This document shows positions 53,801 to 61,534 of a stretch of DNA of 64,000 nt, in pieces (the first letter of the stretch is position 1; every line of letters begins with the position of its first letter). The translations under genes were made by a program, and so were the position numbers. Origin of the DNA: Euglena gracilis (taxonomy: Eukaryota; Euglenida; Euglenophyceae; Euglenales); assembly GCA_039621445.1 (NCBI GenBank), contig CP154956.1, positions 22,846,588-22,910,587 of the forward strand. Direction: 5' to 3'. The notes below the pieces were generated by a model, which was not told the DNA's origin, ran no database searches, and saw only the letters and a program-made list of their open reading frames with translations.

Positions 53801-55916
53801 TGTTGTCCTCGAAATCGCGGACCCGTACAAACCATACGTGTTGGAAGTCGACAGCAGCGATTACGCTGTTGGCGGAGTTCTTAGCCAGCATAATGCGGCG
53901 AATGAGCTCCGACCTGTGGCTTTCTTCAGCAGAAAGTTACAGGGCGACGATGGAAAAGGTCAAGTCAAATGGAGTATACGCGAGAAGGAAACCTACGCAA
54001 TCGTGCTTATACTCCAGAAATTTCGCAGCTGGGTAGCCAGCAGTCTCGTCCAGATCCTCGTCAAGACCGATCACGAGAGTCTGCAACACTGGTACACCGA
54101 GGATCTGAACAAGGCCATGTCATCGGTCGGAAGGCGATGCAGATGGCATGAGTTCTTGAGTCAATTCAACCTTGTGGTTATCTATACCCCTGGTCACACA
54201 CAAAAAGTAGCGGATCCGCTCAGTCGGGCCCCTTGGTATTACCCTGGGAACCCGGATGAGGGAGACGCGACTTTTCATGGAAGTCAGGAAGCTGACGACT
54301 ACGCACGTCGAAACGACGCTGCGGATAATCTTTTGGATTCTTTTCCCGTGTCACAACTATTCCTGGTCGCACCAGTGCGAGGAAGGCGCCGACGTGGAAG
54401 CACGTCCGGGCCCCGGCGTATTACGCGCACGGAGTCCCCTTCCCCACTGTTTTTTCGCGAATGGGATTATAGTCGTGACCCGGTGTATGACACCATTGTC
54501 ACCAGACTTCGTAAGGGCGAAGTGCTGGACAATTACACTCTTTCACCTTTACGGTTGGTTTTTCGCAATGAATCGGGTTACAAATATTGTATCCCCCAGG
54601 ACCTGGTTGATGATGTGATTTTGTGTTATCACAACCATGGTCACCCTGGGGCCCCCAAACTTCTTTCGTTGGTGGGCCGCAGGTACTGTACAACCCTGAG
54701 CGAGAAAGAGCTTTACTCACGCTGTTTGCGAATAGCGCAACGGTGTCAAATTTGTCAAGCGGTAAAACCCCGCAGAGGTACCCCCCCTGGTACGATGGAC
54801 TTTTTTCCCGTACCCCCTGACATTTTTACATCCCTCTGCATGGATTTTCTGGAATTGGAACCGTGCAAAGGAACAGACGACAAAATTTACGATTACGTTT
54901 TTGTTGTCGTCTGCAGGCTGAGTGGGTACATTGTAGCCATTCCATGCCAGAAGTCAGGGTTGACTGCCCAAAGTTTGGCAGCTATATTTTTGGAGAAATG
55001 CATTTGCTTGATGGGTTTACCGAATGAAATAGTGAGTGATCAAGACCATTTGATTTCTTCAAGGTTTTTCACCACTTTGTGCGGTTTACTCGGAATCGAG
55101 CAACATTTTTCCATTATATACCGACCCAAAGGCAATGGTAGAGCCGAGGCAGCCGTGAAATCCGTCGTGAATATGCTTCGCCTTTCACTGGTTGACTCGC
55201 GCAGCAACTGGATATCAGTTCTACCATGGTCTTTGTTTTATATCAATACCCTACCAGGGTTGGTTTTACCTCACTCCCCCTATAAATTAGTTTTCGGACG
55301 GGACCCTCCGGCCATAGGGGATGTCCCTTCGGAGAGACCCGCCCGAACGAGTGTCAGTTGCGAGACCTGGTTTGCGGAAGTAGAAAATCTACGTTCTGCA
55401 GTCCAGAAGCGCGTCACTGATATTCATGCAGCAAAACGGAAATCGTTTTTGCAGAATTTCAAGTCACCTGTTTACAGTCCCGGTGACCGCGTGTGGGTAC
55501 GGAATAGCCGTACTCGCATGCAGTCTTCCAAGCTGGATCCCCTCTGGCTCGGCCCCTGTGAAATCCTAGAAAGACTAGGTACCAGCGGGCGTTACAAGGT
55601 TGCATTACCGAATGGTGTTGAGGACGTTCATATGGACGACTTCAAACCATACCTGTCGCCACCGGATGGGAAACCCATCCCGTGTTTGCACTTCAAACCC
55701 CGTTCCAGATTACCTGAGACGGACGACTTTGTAGTCGATAAAATTATCGATCACAAAATCGACAAAGGTATGCACCTTTGGAAGGTCCGCTGGAAAGGGT
55801 ATGGGCCCGAGGAGGACACTTGGGAGCCAGCAACCAGTTTTGTTGGGTATGTCCAGCAAGATTGGAAGCTGTGGAACAAGAAACATAACATTGATGTTTC
55901 CATGACAAGTTTTTGA
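50862..55916 (+). CDS. pol: Pol polyprotein of element D (1684 aa from first ATG)
   Basis: Same frame as gag; probably made as Gag-Pol by readthrough. Residues about 80-180: aspartic protease (KVKILIDTGCR with DTG at 87-89; GSDVILGYPFLRQ). 190-300: Pro/Thr linker. About 320-460: cysteine-rich region (CVHC, FDCGC, CSPQC, HVCGSIHC). About 470-575: DIRS-type DAM-like domain (ILERWFSKIATL, EIDAFSSNAHARLPRHWS, WMHPPPKLIECAVEKIL, RGVILIPIIPEAEWF). About 675-960: RT with YIDDV near 833. About 985-1125: RNase H (LEVDSSDYAVGGV, KETYAIV, TDHESLQ). About 1240-1570: integrase (YHNHGHPG... CQIC zinc site; core Asp in CMDF about 1327, Asp in VSDQ about 1392, Glu in GRAEAAVK about 1427; GPY/F part). About 1618-1678: chromodomain (FVVDKIIDHK, WKVRWKGYGPEEDTWEP). 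All catalytic residues appear present. The DAM-like domain ahead of RT is unusual. Confidence 0.95.
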   Translation: MEVRPDQPYPPCPSAFTVSTRNYFGSPTPHSTFPFGMLSKVGKGSWESWHANVFPPDPSLCVPTMELLVQAEIRIQNFSTKVKILIDTGCRIALLFRLGLIPTPLLVSAKKPIKITTADNTPMCGGDLGCVLEILLPIIPKHHSQPPQVQHFTNIWGYESGIHGSDVILGYPFLRQYRLVVDCHSHGLRTALTTSLTPKPPSPLSSTMMTTALPTPLSTMATPLPTTPTTVFHTRGTEKASPLPNDTPTCVPHEAGQASSGTPAVPLGYKTKAQRPEVITVSSSRPATPPLRFPPVVPNPGTPVQDSPANAIDTHFHAHPSHHHTSFQCVHCRRGSTQSDFDCGCLVQNPTLIAIPKTESTPHDTLGCSPQCAEIHRVLQQRGLASLFGNAKSAIPNYNRDHTWYGFDAEWGNPQPVQTPLGLTLVVVEDNPHVCGSIHCISTLQPENRVHEYAKRVWNAFNFGQYRILERWFSKIATLADSFDLALEIDAFSSNAHARLPRHWSQHSNAFDKFWGDTVLWMHPPPKLIECAVEKILRDEARGVILIPIIPEAEWFTQLSYVCFHWWDLPTNVPIFEDFCGKILPPLTEIIFRVCFFDAFGMSEFAVPRNLGSPRDTLAVSAVIESAGQHPKSAEFCSRITREFHGVLENPVYACDIDPAIRGPFGVCKIELKEGAKPMHRKFFRCSGEREQALNEMIEKLIQRKWIVPSKSEWTSQAFVVPKPPDPSGQKKWRLVLDYRYLNSQTRDDPFPLPLIEDLITKQSENRLWSIFDLEDGFHQMHLHPDSQPYTAFVTSKGVYQWTVLPMGVKNGPAMFQRMIQWVLRDLPFAIVYIDDVLVGTPPPSAKSSEDILVTHFHHVCAVLTAFQKHVLFVKGAKMHLFRILIKFCGHILSNGQRKAAPSKLEAIKKWTPEVIKTITHLKGFLGLAQYYAIYMKDFAKIAVPLTKQLKNRAVDNTKVIWDDQMREALEKIKVLLLENVVLEIADPYKPYVLEVDSSDYAVGGVLSQHNAANELRPVAFFSRKLQGDDGKGQVKWSIREKETYAIVLILQKFRSWVASSLVQILVKTDHESLQHWYTEDLNKAMSSVGRRCRWHEFLSQFNLVVIYTPGHTQKVADPLSRAPWYYPGNPDEGDATFHGSQEADDYARRNDAADNLLDSFPVSQLFLVAPVRGRRRRGSTSGPRRITRTESPSPLFFREWDYSRDPVYDTIVTRLRKGEVLDNYTLSPLRLVFRNESGYKYCIPQDLVDDVILCYHNHGHPGAPKLLSLVGRRYCTTLSEKELYSRCLRIAQRCQICQAVKPRRGTPPGTMDFFPVPPDIFTSLCMDFLELEPCKGTDDKIYDYVFVVVCRLSGYIVAIPCQKSGLTAQSLAAIFLEKCICLMGLPNEIVSDQDHLISSRFFTTLCGLLGIEQHFSIIYRPKGNGRAEAAVKSVVNMLRLSLVDSRSNWISVLPWSLFYINTLPGLVLPHSPYKLVFGRDPPAIGDVPSERPARTSVSCETWFAEVENLRSAVQKRVTDIHAAKRKSFLQNFKSPVYSPGDRVWVRNSRTRMQSSKLDPLWLGPCEILERLGTSGRYKVALPNGVEDVHMDDFKPYLSPPDGKPIPCLHFKPRSRLPETDDFVVDKIIDHKIDKGMHLWKVRWKGYGPEEDTWEPATSFVGYVQQDWKLWNKKHNIDVSMTSF

Positions 55917-55963
55917 GAACGCATGGTAAACCCATGTTGTTTTCTCTTCTTTTTTATCATTGA

Positions 55964-55988
55964 TTCTTATCATTCTTTCTTTCCGCAG
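55964..55988 (+). promoter_or_regulatory. Putative 3' splice acceptor before the third ORF (element D)
   Basis: Pyrimidine-rich run ending CATTCTTTCTTTCCGCAG at 55988, in the 163-nt gap between pol (stop TGA at 55916) and the third ORF. The first ATG after it is the third-ORF start at 56080. Conserved in A and in both family-B copies despite little other similarity in the gap. Could serve cis-splicing from the leader or spliced-leader trans-splicing. Confidence 0.6.
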
Positions 55989-56079
55989 ACTTTTTACCAA
56001 ATAATACTCAAGCGGTTACCCTCACACACCTTACAACCAACAACCCAAACATCCCACCGTACCGACCCCGGGCTGTATC

Positions 56080-59000
56080 ATGCTGCCCGGCGGAAGGGAG
56101 CCAGGCGGAGGACCGCCTTACCACCCCACCACTCCCCCCAGCCCTGACCAGTATGCGTACCGATACGGTACGCAGCCACCTGCACGGACTGCGGCTCAGG
56201 GAAACCCTGAAGCCAGCAGCAGTAGCAGGATGACCCAGATGCCCGCGGAAGCGCGGCCATCTCAGCCATCAGGCTCTCGTCGCCTCCCACCGTATGCGGG
56301 TGTGATGATCCACCGCACGGCGGAGACGATGAACCGGGTTATGCGTATGAGCGCAAACCCGGCACCAGACCAACTCACACAGGCATTGTGGGATGACCAC
56401 TGCCGTAAAGTTTTGACCATCGCGAATACCCCTCCAGCCCTGTGGTGTATGTGCGCCCAGGCGACGATGACCGGTCTGGTGTATTACACCGACCCGGACA
56501 CGTCGGGTTTCGCGGCAGACATTACCATGCGTGACCTGGGCGTGGAAGTCCCGCCACAGGTCGCCAGGCAGGTACCACCTGTTGGCACTTACACTGCACA
56601 TTTTCGTGCTCACTCCCCCGGATTACCCGAGGAAGAGACGGTGGAAGCACCTGTCCGGAGTGAACACCCACGTGTAAAAGAAAGTATTTTTCGATCCCCT
56701 GAGCGCGTGCCCCGGCGGGATTATCCTGCGCAGGAGCCTGTGTCTCAGTATACCGTCTCTGGGGATTACCCCCAGCAGGCGCCAATGCCACGGGATCAGT
56801 ACGTGTATCCACCTCAACCCCACCCAACCATACCTGACCCTATCCCACGACGTCCTGCGGAGGGAAATCCTCCCCCGACGTCTGACTCTGCCCGAAGCGC
56901 TCGTCCGCGGGAAGCCGCGACAGCGCCTCGTGCGGCACCAGTTCCCCCGGCACGGGATGAACCCGTTAACCCGTGGACTGGTCGGCCGTTCGAGACTGAG
57001 GAGGACCGTCAACAGTATGAATATGCTGTGACGATCCAACGACAAATCGCACGTCGCCCCCCTGTTTCCGCTGGCCAGGGATACCCTGCCCGGGCGGAAA
57101 TGACACGGGAAGAGCGCCAGCAGTATGATGCTGCTGTGTCGGCTCTCACAGGAGTGCCAGCTCCATCACGGTCAAGTCAACCAGCGCGACAGCGGGACGT
57201 GGCTGTGGCGGAAGCGCCACCAGCACGACCCACAAGCTCTGCCGCCGGCAAACGTGACCGCGGCCCGGAAAATCTGACGCCGCAGCCACAACGCCGCTCG
57301 CCGAGGTCGGAAAATCCGCCCGCGGCGATGCGCGTCGACGCTGAGGAGGAAGCTCCGCCAGCGCCCGACGTGACGGCAGAACGGGCACGTCGGGAAACCC
57401 GACCATCCCCAGTCGCACCGGTTTACTCGAATCGTGGTGATGCTGAGCAGGAATTTGCTCGAACACCAAGCACGGAATCCGTGACTTATCCTGTGTATAC
57501 AGAAGAAGACCCAGAATACTGGGAATATTGGGACCCATATCGGGCGACGATAGAATGGCTGTCCAACACGAAGGGCAAGGGTAAAGGAAAAGGCAAGGGT
57601 AAGGGTAAAGGTAAAGGCCAGGAGAAAGGTGGGAAAGCCCCATCTGGGAAAGGCGGAAAACCCGCTGGACCACCTCCAGGCAAAGGCGGAAAATCTGCCG
57701 GACCCCCAGCAGGAAAAGGCGGAAAAGCCGCCGAACCTTCGAAAACGAAGGATTACGACGCTGACCAGCTGTTCGATTACCTGGATGAAATCTGGCCGAA
57801 AATCGACCAGGATCTCGAAAAGTACACGCGTGCTGGCAACGTGATCCACCGACCACCGGAAGCGGTGCTCGCAGTGGTGCAGGATCGTATGCACGATCAC
57901 TGCAAACGATTCATCTACAGTACCGAACTTCATCTGTTTGAGGGATACCCTCATTCGGATGAAATGGTCCTGGACCAGATGTCTGGTTTCTGGGAACTCT
58001 GGTTCTGGTTGGGATATCCCTGCCAGAACTTTGGCATTTTCACCGACCGAAACGGTCTGACATACATCGATTGTTTGAACACATGTGAAGACGATGAAAC
58101 ATTCGTAGCACAGTTGAAGGAAATCTTCAACCACATGTATTCCGTCAGCGCACTGGGAATCCAGTGGAAATATTACCCCCTGCCGGAGAAACTCCAGGCG
58201 CAGGCTGCGGTAATGTTCACAAACAACCTCCAAGTATTCTTGGACAGCATGTATGGCATGCTGTTCAAGGTACTGGACGTGGACCTCGCCTACCCTCAAC
58301 GATACAAACTGGAATGCCGGTTTTGCAAGGAAGTCCACATTGTTGACTTCTGGGGTTTCGGGGAGCGCGGAAAACCGCCTCCGACTGCCGAGAATGCCGG
58401 CAGCCCACCGACCAGGAGATTCCTCCTGCACCAGTGCCGGAAACCCCAGATCGGAACGCAAGATCGGAAGGTGCTGAAACAGCACCGGCAGAAAATATTT
58501 CTGCTCCAACAATACTGGCACAGGGCGTGGATTACCTACGTCCTGGAAGTATATATATATTTCCTGGAACAGATGACCACCGATGTGGATATCCACAGGA
58601 AGTGGATACCTCGGGGATACACCGAGGTAGATGCCAGACCGTATGATCCAGACCGACGCAGGATAAACCTGCGGCCGGACTGGACGGGGGCAGAAAGCGG
58701 CCTCCGGGAACACCTGCAGAGCCAGTTCGGGGAAATCCTGGACTGGCAGGAGTTCGAAGTGTTCTTCGCTCCCCGCGAGCTAACCCAACCTCGCTACGCA
58801 GTACCACTGCCAGCTTTCCTGGAAGAAACGGGAGAGTATGGTATGGGTGAGGCCCGTCGATCGCAGTGGGAAGACCTCTGCCTGATTAACGAGGATGAGC
58901 CTCAACCTCCACCCGGAAGCTGGGTGCGAGCGTCGTGGCCACCTCCATACCCCAACTCTGACAGGAGTGAAAGTATTAGCTTTTTCCGCCTGTCAAATGC

Positions 59001-61518
59001 CCAAGGGTGCTACAGAAGCAGGGAAGACCCGCGTTCTGCAGCCCAACTACACACAGAGGAGTCCCCTCTGGAAGCGGAGGAGACAGGAGAAGCGGTCCCA
59101 ATGGCCGAGGATGAACCTCAGCCCGCGGAACCCCCGGCACGGGAAACCCGTAGCCCGTCGGTCGTGATGCTGGACACTGTGGCGGAAACCGCCCAGCACC
59201 CAGGATTACCGAGAGGTGAACTGACGCCTGTCCCACTGTCACCGTCCTCGCTGGGTACGCCTAGCGGACCGACCCCTCCGCGGGAAAACCCGCCGGAGAC
59301 GGTAACCCCTACGCCTGAGGTATTACGCCTCAAGCTTCCTGTCCCCGGGGAAATCCCGACGACAGAGGAGCCAGTGGAGGAGCCCACTTCAGGGGAAGGA
59401 CCTGAACGGCGCCCCTCACTGGGCGGACGTGTACTCGGTGGTTTGCGATCACTGATCGCAGTTGTCACCCCACGTGGCACTGCAGCTAGCTCTTCCACTG
59501 CTGCGGCAGAAACGGCCCAGCCAGCGGACGAAACAACTGAAGCTGCAGCCATGGAGGAGGATGAACCTCCCCCAATGGCCGCGCCACCGCCGGTGTCAGA
59601 AACGACACGGACGGAGGGCGAACCAACGGCAATGTCAGTGGTGACAACGCTACCCGTGTCAGTGCAGGATGAACCTGCATCAGCACCGGTAGCGACATCA
59701 GAGGCACGGGATGAGCCCGTAGCTCCACACACATCGGCCACTGCACCGAAGCGTGCGGACACACGGACATCGGCACCTGAAAAACAGGCTGCACGGACAT
59801 CCATGCCCCCACCACAGACTCCGCCAACGCGAAGTGCAGCGGCGACGCCCACACCACCTTCCACGGCTGCTCCTGGGAAACCCACGAGCGCAGCGAAGGA
59901 ACGCGTAGGGCGACCCTCAGCTCGGGAAACCCCTGCTGAAGGTCAACGACGCTCGGTGTCGGGGAAAAGACCCCCGGCCCAGCCGTCACCACGCACCTGG
60001 TCAAGCAAGCGTGACGCCGAACGGCGACCCTCGGATGCTCCGGAAAGCGGAAGTCCGAAGGCCCCGGCCAAATCAAAACCCGGTGCCGCGCCTTGCAAAC
60101 CCTCACCTAAAACAGGCGATCAGCCCCCACCGAAAGGTGGTGGTGGTGCTGGAGGCCAGGGTGCATCTTCTTCTCGAGGATCAGCTTCGGGAGGAGGATT
60201 CACACAGGTCACATCATCCGGCTATGGGAAAACCTCACAGCCGAAACCACCTACGAAGGGGCAGGGAAAATCCCGCGCCTCTACGACTACGACACCTTCG
60301 GAAGGCGAAGTTGTCATCGACTGGAATGCGATGACTCAGGATGATCCTGAGACTCATGACCTGAAAAACAGGTACATGATGATCGAACATAAGCTGCGAA
60401 CAGACCAATGCTTCAACCGGTGGATTGAACCACTGTTCTGTCAAGGACGGAAATGGTCCTTTGACCAGAACGTCACCTGGAATTATTACAATTCCAGATC
60501 ACCACGTGTTTTGGCCCAATACTTTGGCGAGGAATTCCTCGTCGACAGCACATCGGAAAACCGATTTGTGTGGCTTTGCACTGTTTGCCACAGGATGTAC
60601 AACAGTGCTCCTGACTTGGGATTACCCCTCGTCCATGTGTGCAACCCTGTGGAGCGGAAATCGTTCCACAAGGATATGTACATACCCAACTGTGCCGCCT
60701 TGGTATGCGCCAAGTGCGTGGACAGTTGGACCCACAAGCACAATTTTAGCTACACGGACCGAGATGGTACGAATGTACCAGTACTCTGCGTCAACTGCCT
60801 GCGAGGTACCTTCTGGCACACTGCGGAAGGCGCAGTTCGCACAATCGTGCCGAGTGCCGAGAAGCCACTGGAGGAATACTCCACCTTGAACAAAAAGTTC
60901 AAGGACTTCTTCAAATATGCCAACCTCAAGCTCGACGACTACCGCCACACGGGAATGGCCCGTGGGTGGCAGATCGACAGTGGGGCGATACGCCTCGCTG
61001 CTGAGGAAGCAGGGGTAAGATTACCTTACCTCTGGGAGACAGCAGACAGGGAAAAGATACTTTTCCGCCTGTTCACAACCCAGGACCGAAACGGTCGCTG
61101 GTGCCTACCACAATGGCCACCCGAAAAACACGGGATGACCTGGAAGGACTGGCTAGGGGCCGTATTGCGACCCCATACAGTCCGGGCGGAATGCGCCTAT
61201 CACGTTCCCATCGACTTCCACCCGGGGAATGCCCCGCAGGTGTCAGCCAATCACCCTCGGAGAAACTACTTCATCTGGCCAGCGACTTTGCCCAGGAAAT
61301 TCTGGGACAAGCTGCAGTGGTTTCTCGCGGAAAGAGCGAGTGCCACCAAGCAGACAGTACCCGAAGGATGGGATCGGGACTGGATCGCACCTGATTTCGA
61401 CTACGACTCGCCAGAAACCTGGCTTGTCGACAGGCCACAGCCACCACAATTCCAGATGGTCCTGGTGGAAGATCCCTTGGACTCCCGCCATGACTATTGG
61501 CGGCTGGAGCGGATGTAA
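56080..61518 (+). CDS. Third ORF protein of element D (1812 aa, unknown function)
   Basis: Intact and different in frame from pol. Start MLPGG chosen because A begins the same way in the same context and it is the first ATG after the splice acceptor. Block 1, residues about 68-185: LPPYAGVMIHRT, QALWDDHCRKVLTIANTP, ITMRDLGVEVPPQV. Then Pro/Arg/Ala-rich sequence; Lys/Gly run about 495-565. Block 2, about 557-840: MSGFWELWFWLGYPCQNFG, LGIQWKYYPLPEKLQ, then a likely zinc site ECRFC ... LHQC with HIVDFWGFGERG between. Then about 550 residues of low complexity with repeated DEP motifs. Block 3, about 1412-1790: FNRWIEPLF, RSPRVLAQYFGEEFL, cysteine cluster (CTVC about 1500, HVC about 1519, NCAALVCAKC then W about 1537-1550, CVNC about 1569), RHTGMARG, LRPHTVRAEC, FIWPATLPRKFWDKL. 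The cluster resembles a RING-like zinc domain. No signal peptide or membrane segment, so not a typical env. All three blocks are conserved in A and family B, implying selection. Confidence 0.85.
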   Translation: MLPGGREPGGGPPYHPTTPPSPDQYAYRYGTQPPARTAAQGNPEASSSSRMTQMPAEARPSQPSGSRRLPPYAGVMIHRTAETMNRVMRMSANPAPDQLTQALWDDHCRKVLTIANTPPALWCMCAQATMTGLVYYTDPDTSGFAADITMRDLGVEVPPQVARQVPPVGTYTAHFRAHSPGLPEEETVEAPVRSEHPRVKESIFRSPERVPRRDYPAQEPVSQYTVSGDYPQQAPMPRDQYVYPPQPHPTIPDPIPRRPAEGNPPPTSDSARSARPREAATAPRAAPVPPARDEPVNPWTGRPFETEEDRQQYEYAVTIQRQIARRPPVSAGQGYPARAEMTREERQQYDAAVSALTGVPAPSRSSQPARQRDVAVAEAPPARPTSSAAGKRDRGPENLTPQPQRRSPRSENPPAAMRVDAEEEAPPAPDVTAERARRETRPSPVAPVYSNRGDAEQEFARTPSTESVTYPVYTEEDPEYWEYWDPYRATIEWLSNTKGKGKGKGKGKGKGKGQEKGGKAPSGKGGKPAGPPPGKGGKSAGPPAGKGGKAAEPSKTKDYDADQLFDYLDEIWPKIDQDLEKYTRAGNVIHRPPEAVLAVVQDRMHDHCKRFIYSTELHLFEGYPHSDEMVLDQMSGFWELWFWLGYPCQNFGIFTDRNGLTYIDCLNTCEDDETFVAQLKEIFNHMYSVSALGIQWKYYPLPEKLQAQAAVMFTNNLQVFLDSMYGMLFKVLDVDLAYPQRYKLECRFCKEVHIVDFWGFGERGKPPPTAENAGSPPTRRFLLHQCRKPQIGTQDRKVLKQHRQKIFLLQQYWHRAWITYVLEVYIYFLEQMTTDVDIHRKWIPRGYTEVDARPYDPDRRRINLRPDWTGAESGLREHLQSQFGEILDWQEFEVFFAPRELTQPRYAVPLPAFLEETGEYGMGEARRSQWEDLCLINEDEPQPPPGSWVRASWPPPYPNSDRSESISFFRLSNAQGCYRSREDPRSAAQLHTEESPLEAEETGEAVPMAEDEPQPAEPPARETRSPSVVMLDTVAETAQHPGLPRGELTPVPLSPSSLGTPSGPTPPRENPPETVTPTPEVLRLKLPVPGEIPTTEEPVEEPTSGEGPERRPSLGGRVLGGLRSLIAVVTPRGTAASSSTAAAETAQPADETTEAAAMEEDEPPPMAAPPPVSETTRTEGEPTAMSVVTTLPVSVQDEPASAPVATSEARDEPVAPHTSATAPKRADTRTSAPEKQAARTSMPPPQTPPTRSAAATPTPPSTAAPGKPTSAAKERVGRPSARETPAEGQRRSVSGKRPPAQPSPRTWSSKRDAERRPSDAPESGSPKAPAKSKPGAAPCKPSPKTGDQPPPKGGGGAGGQGASSSRGSASGGGFTQVTSSGYGKTSQPKPPTKGQGKSRASTTTTPSEGEVVIDWNAMTQDDPETHDLKNRYMMIEHKLRTDQCFNRWIEPLFCQGRKWSFDQNVTWNYYNSRSPRVLAQYFGEEFLVDSTSENRFVWLCTVCHRMYNSAPDLGLPLVHVCNPVERKSFHKDMYIPNCAALVCAKCVDSWTHKHNFSYTDRDGTNVPVLCVNCLRGTFWHTAEGAVRTIVPSAEKPLEEYSTLNKKFKDFFKYANLKLDDYRHTGMARGWQIDSGAIRLAAEEAGVRLPYLWETADREKILFRLFTTQDRNGRWCLPQWPPEKHGMTWKDWLGAVLRPHTVRAECAYHVPIDFHPGNAPQVSANHPRRNYFIWPATLPRKFWDKLQWFLAERASATKQTVPEGWDRDWIAPDFDYDSPETWLVDRPQPPQFQMVLVEDPLDSRHDYWRLERM

Positions 61519-61534
61519 TGCCGAAACGGCATTA
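61516..61534 (+). repeat. 8-bp perfect hairpin with AAA loop at the third-ORF stop
   Basis: Arms TAATGCCG and CGGCATTA, loop AAA, starting at the TAA stop of the third ORF. One of the longest members of the AAA-loop hairpin class of this element. Confidence 0.85.

Noticed and set aside
55713-55895. Chromodomain as a host HP1-type gene
   Set aside because: It is in frame with and directly after the integrase, the usual place in chromodomain-type Ty3/gypsy elements.
57568-57750. KGKGKG stretch as a histone-like or host DNA-binding gene
   Set aside because: It is a low-complexity segment inside the continuous third ORF and recurs in A at 2581-2670; not a separate gene.
56080-61518. Third ORF as a retroviral envelope gene
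   Set aside because: Position and probable splicing fit env, but no signal peptide, membrane segment, furin-like site or fusion peptide can be seen, and the protein is Pro/Lys/Gly-rich with cysteine clusters. I keep it as unknown.
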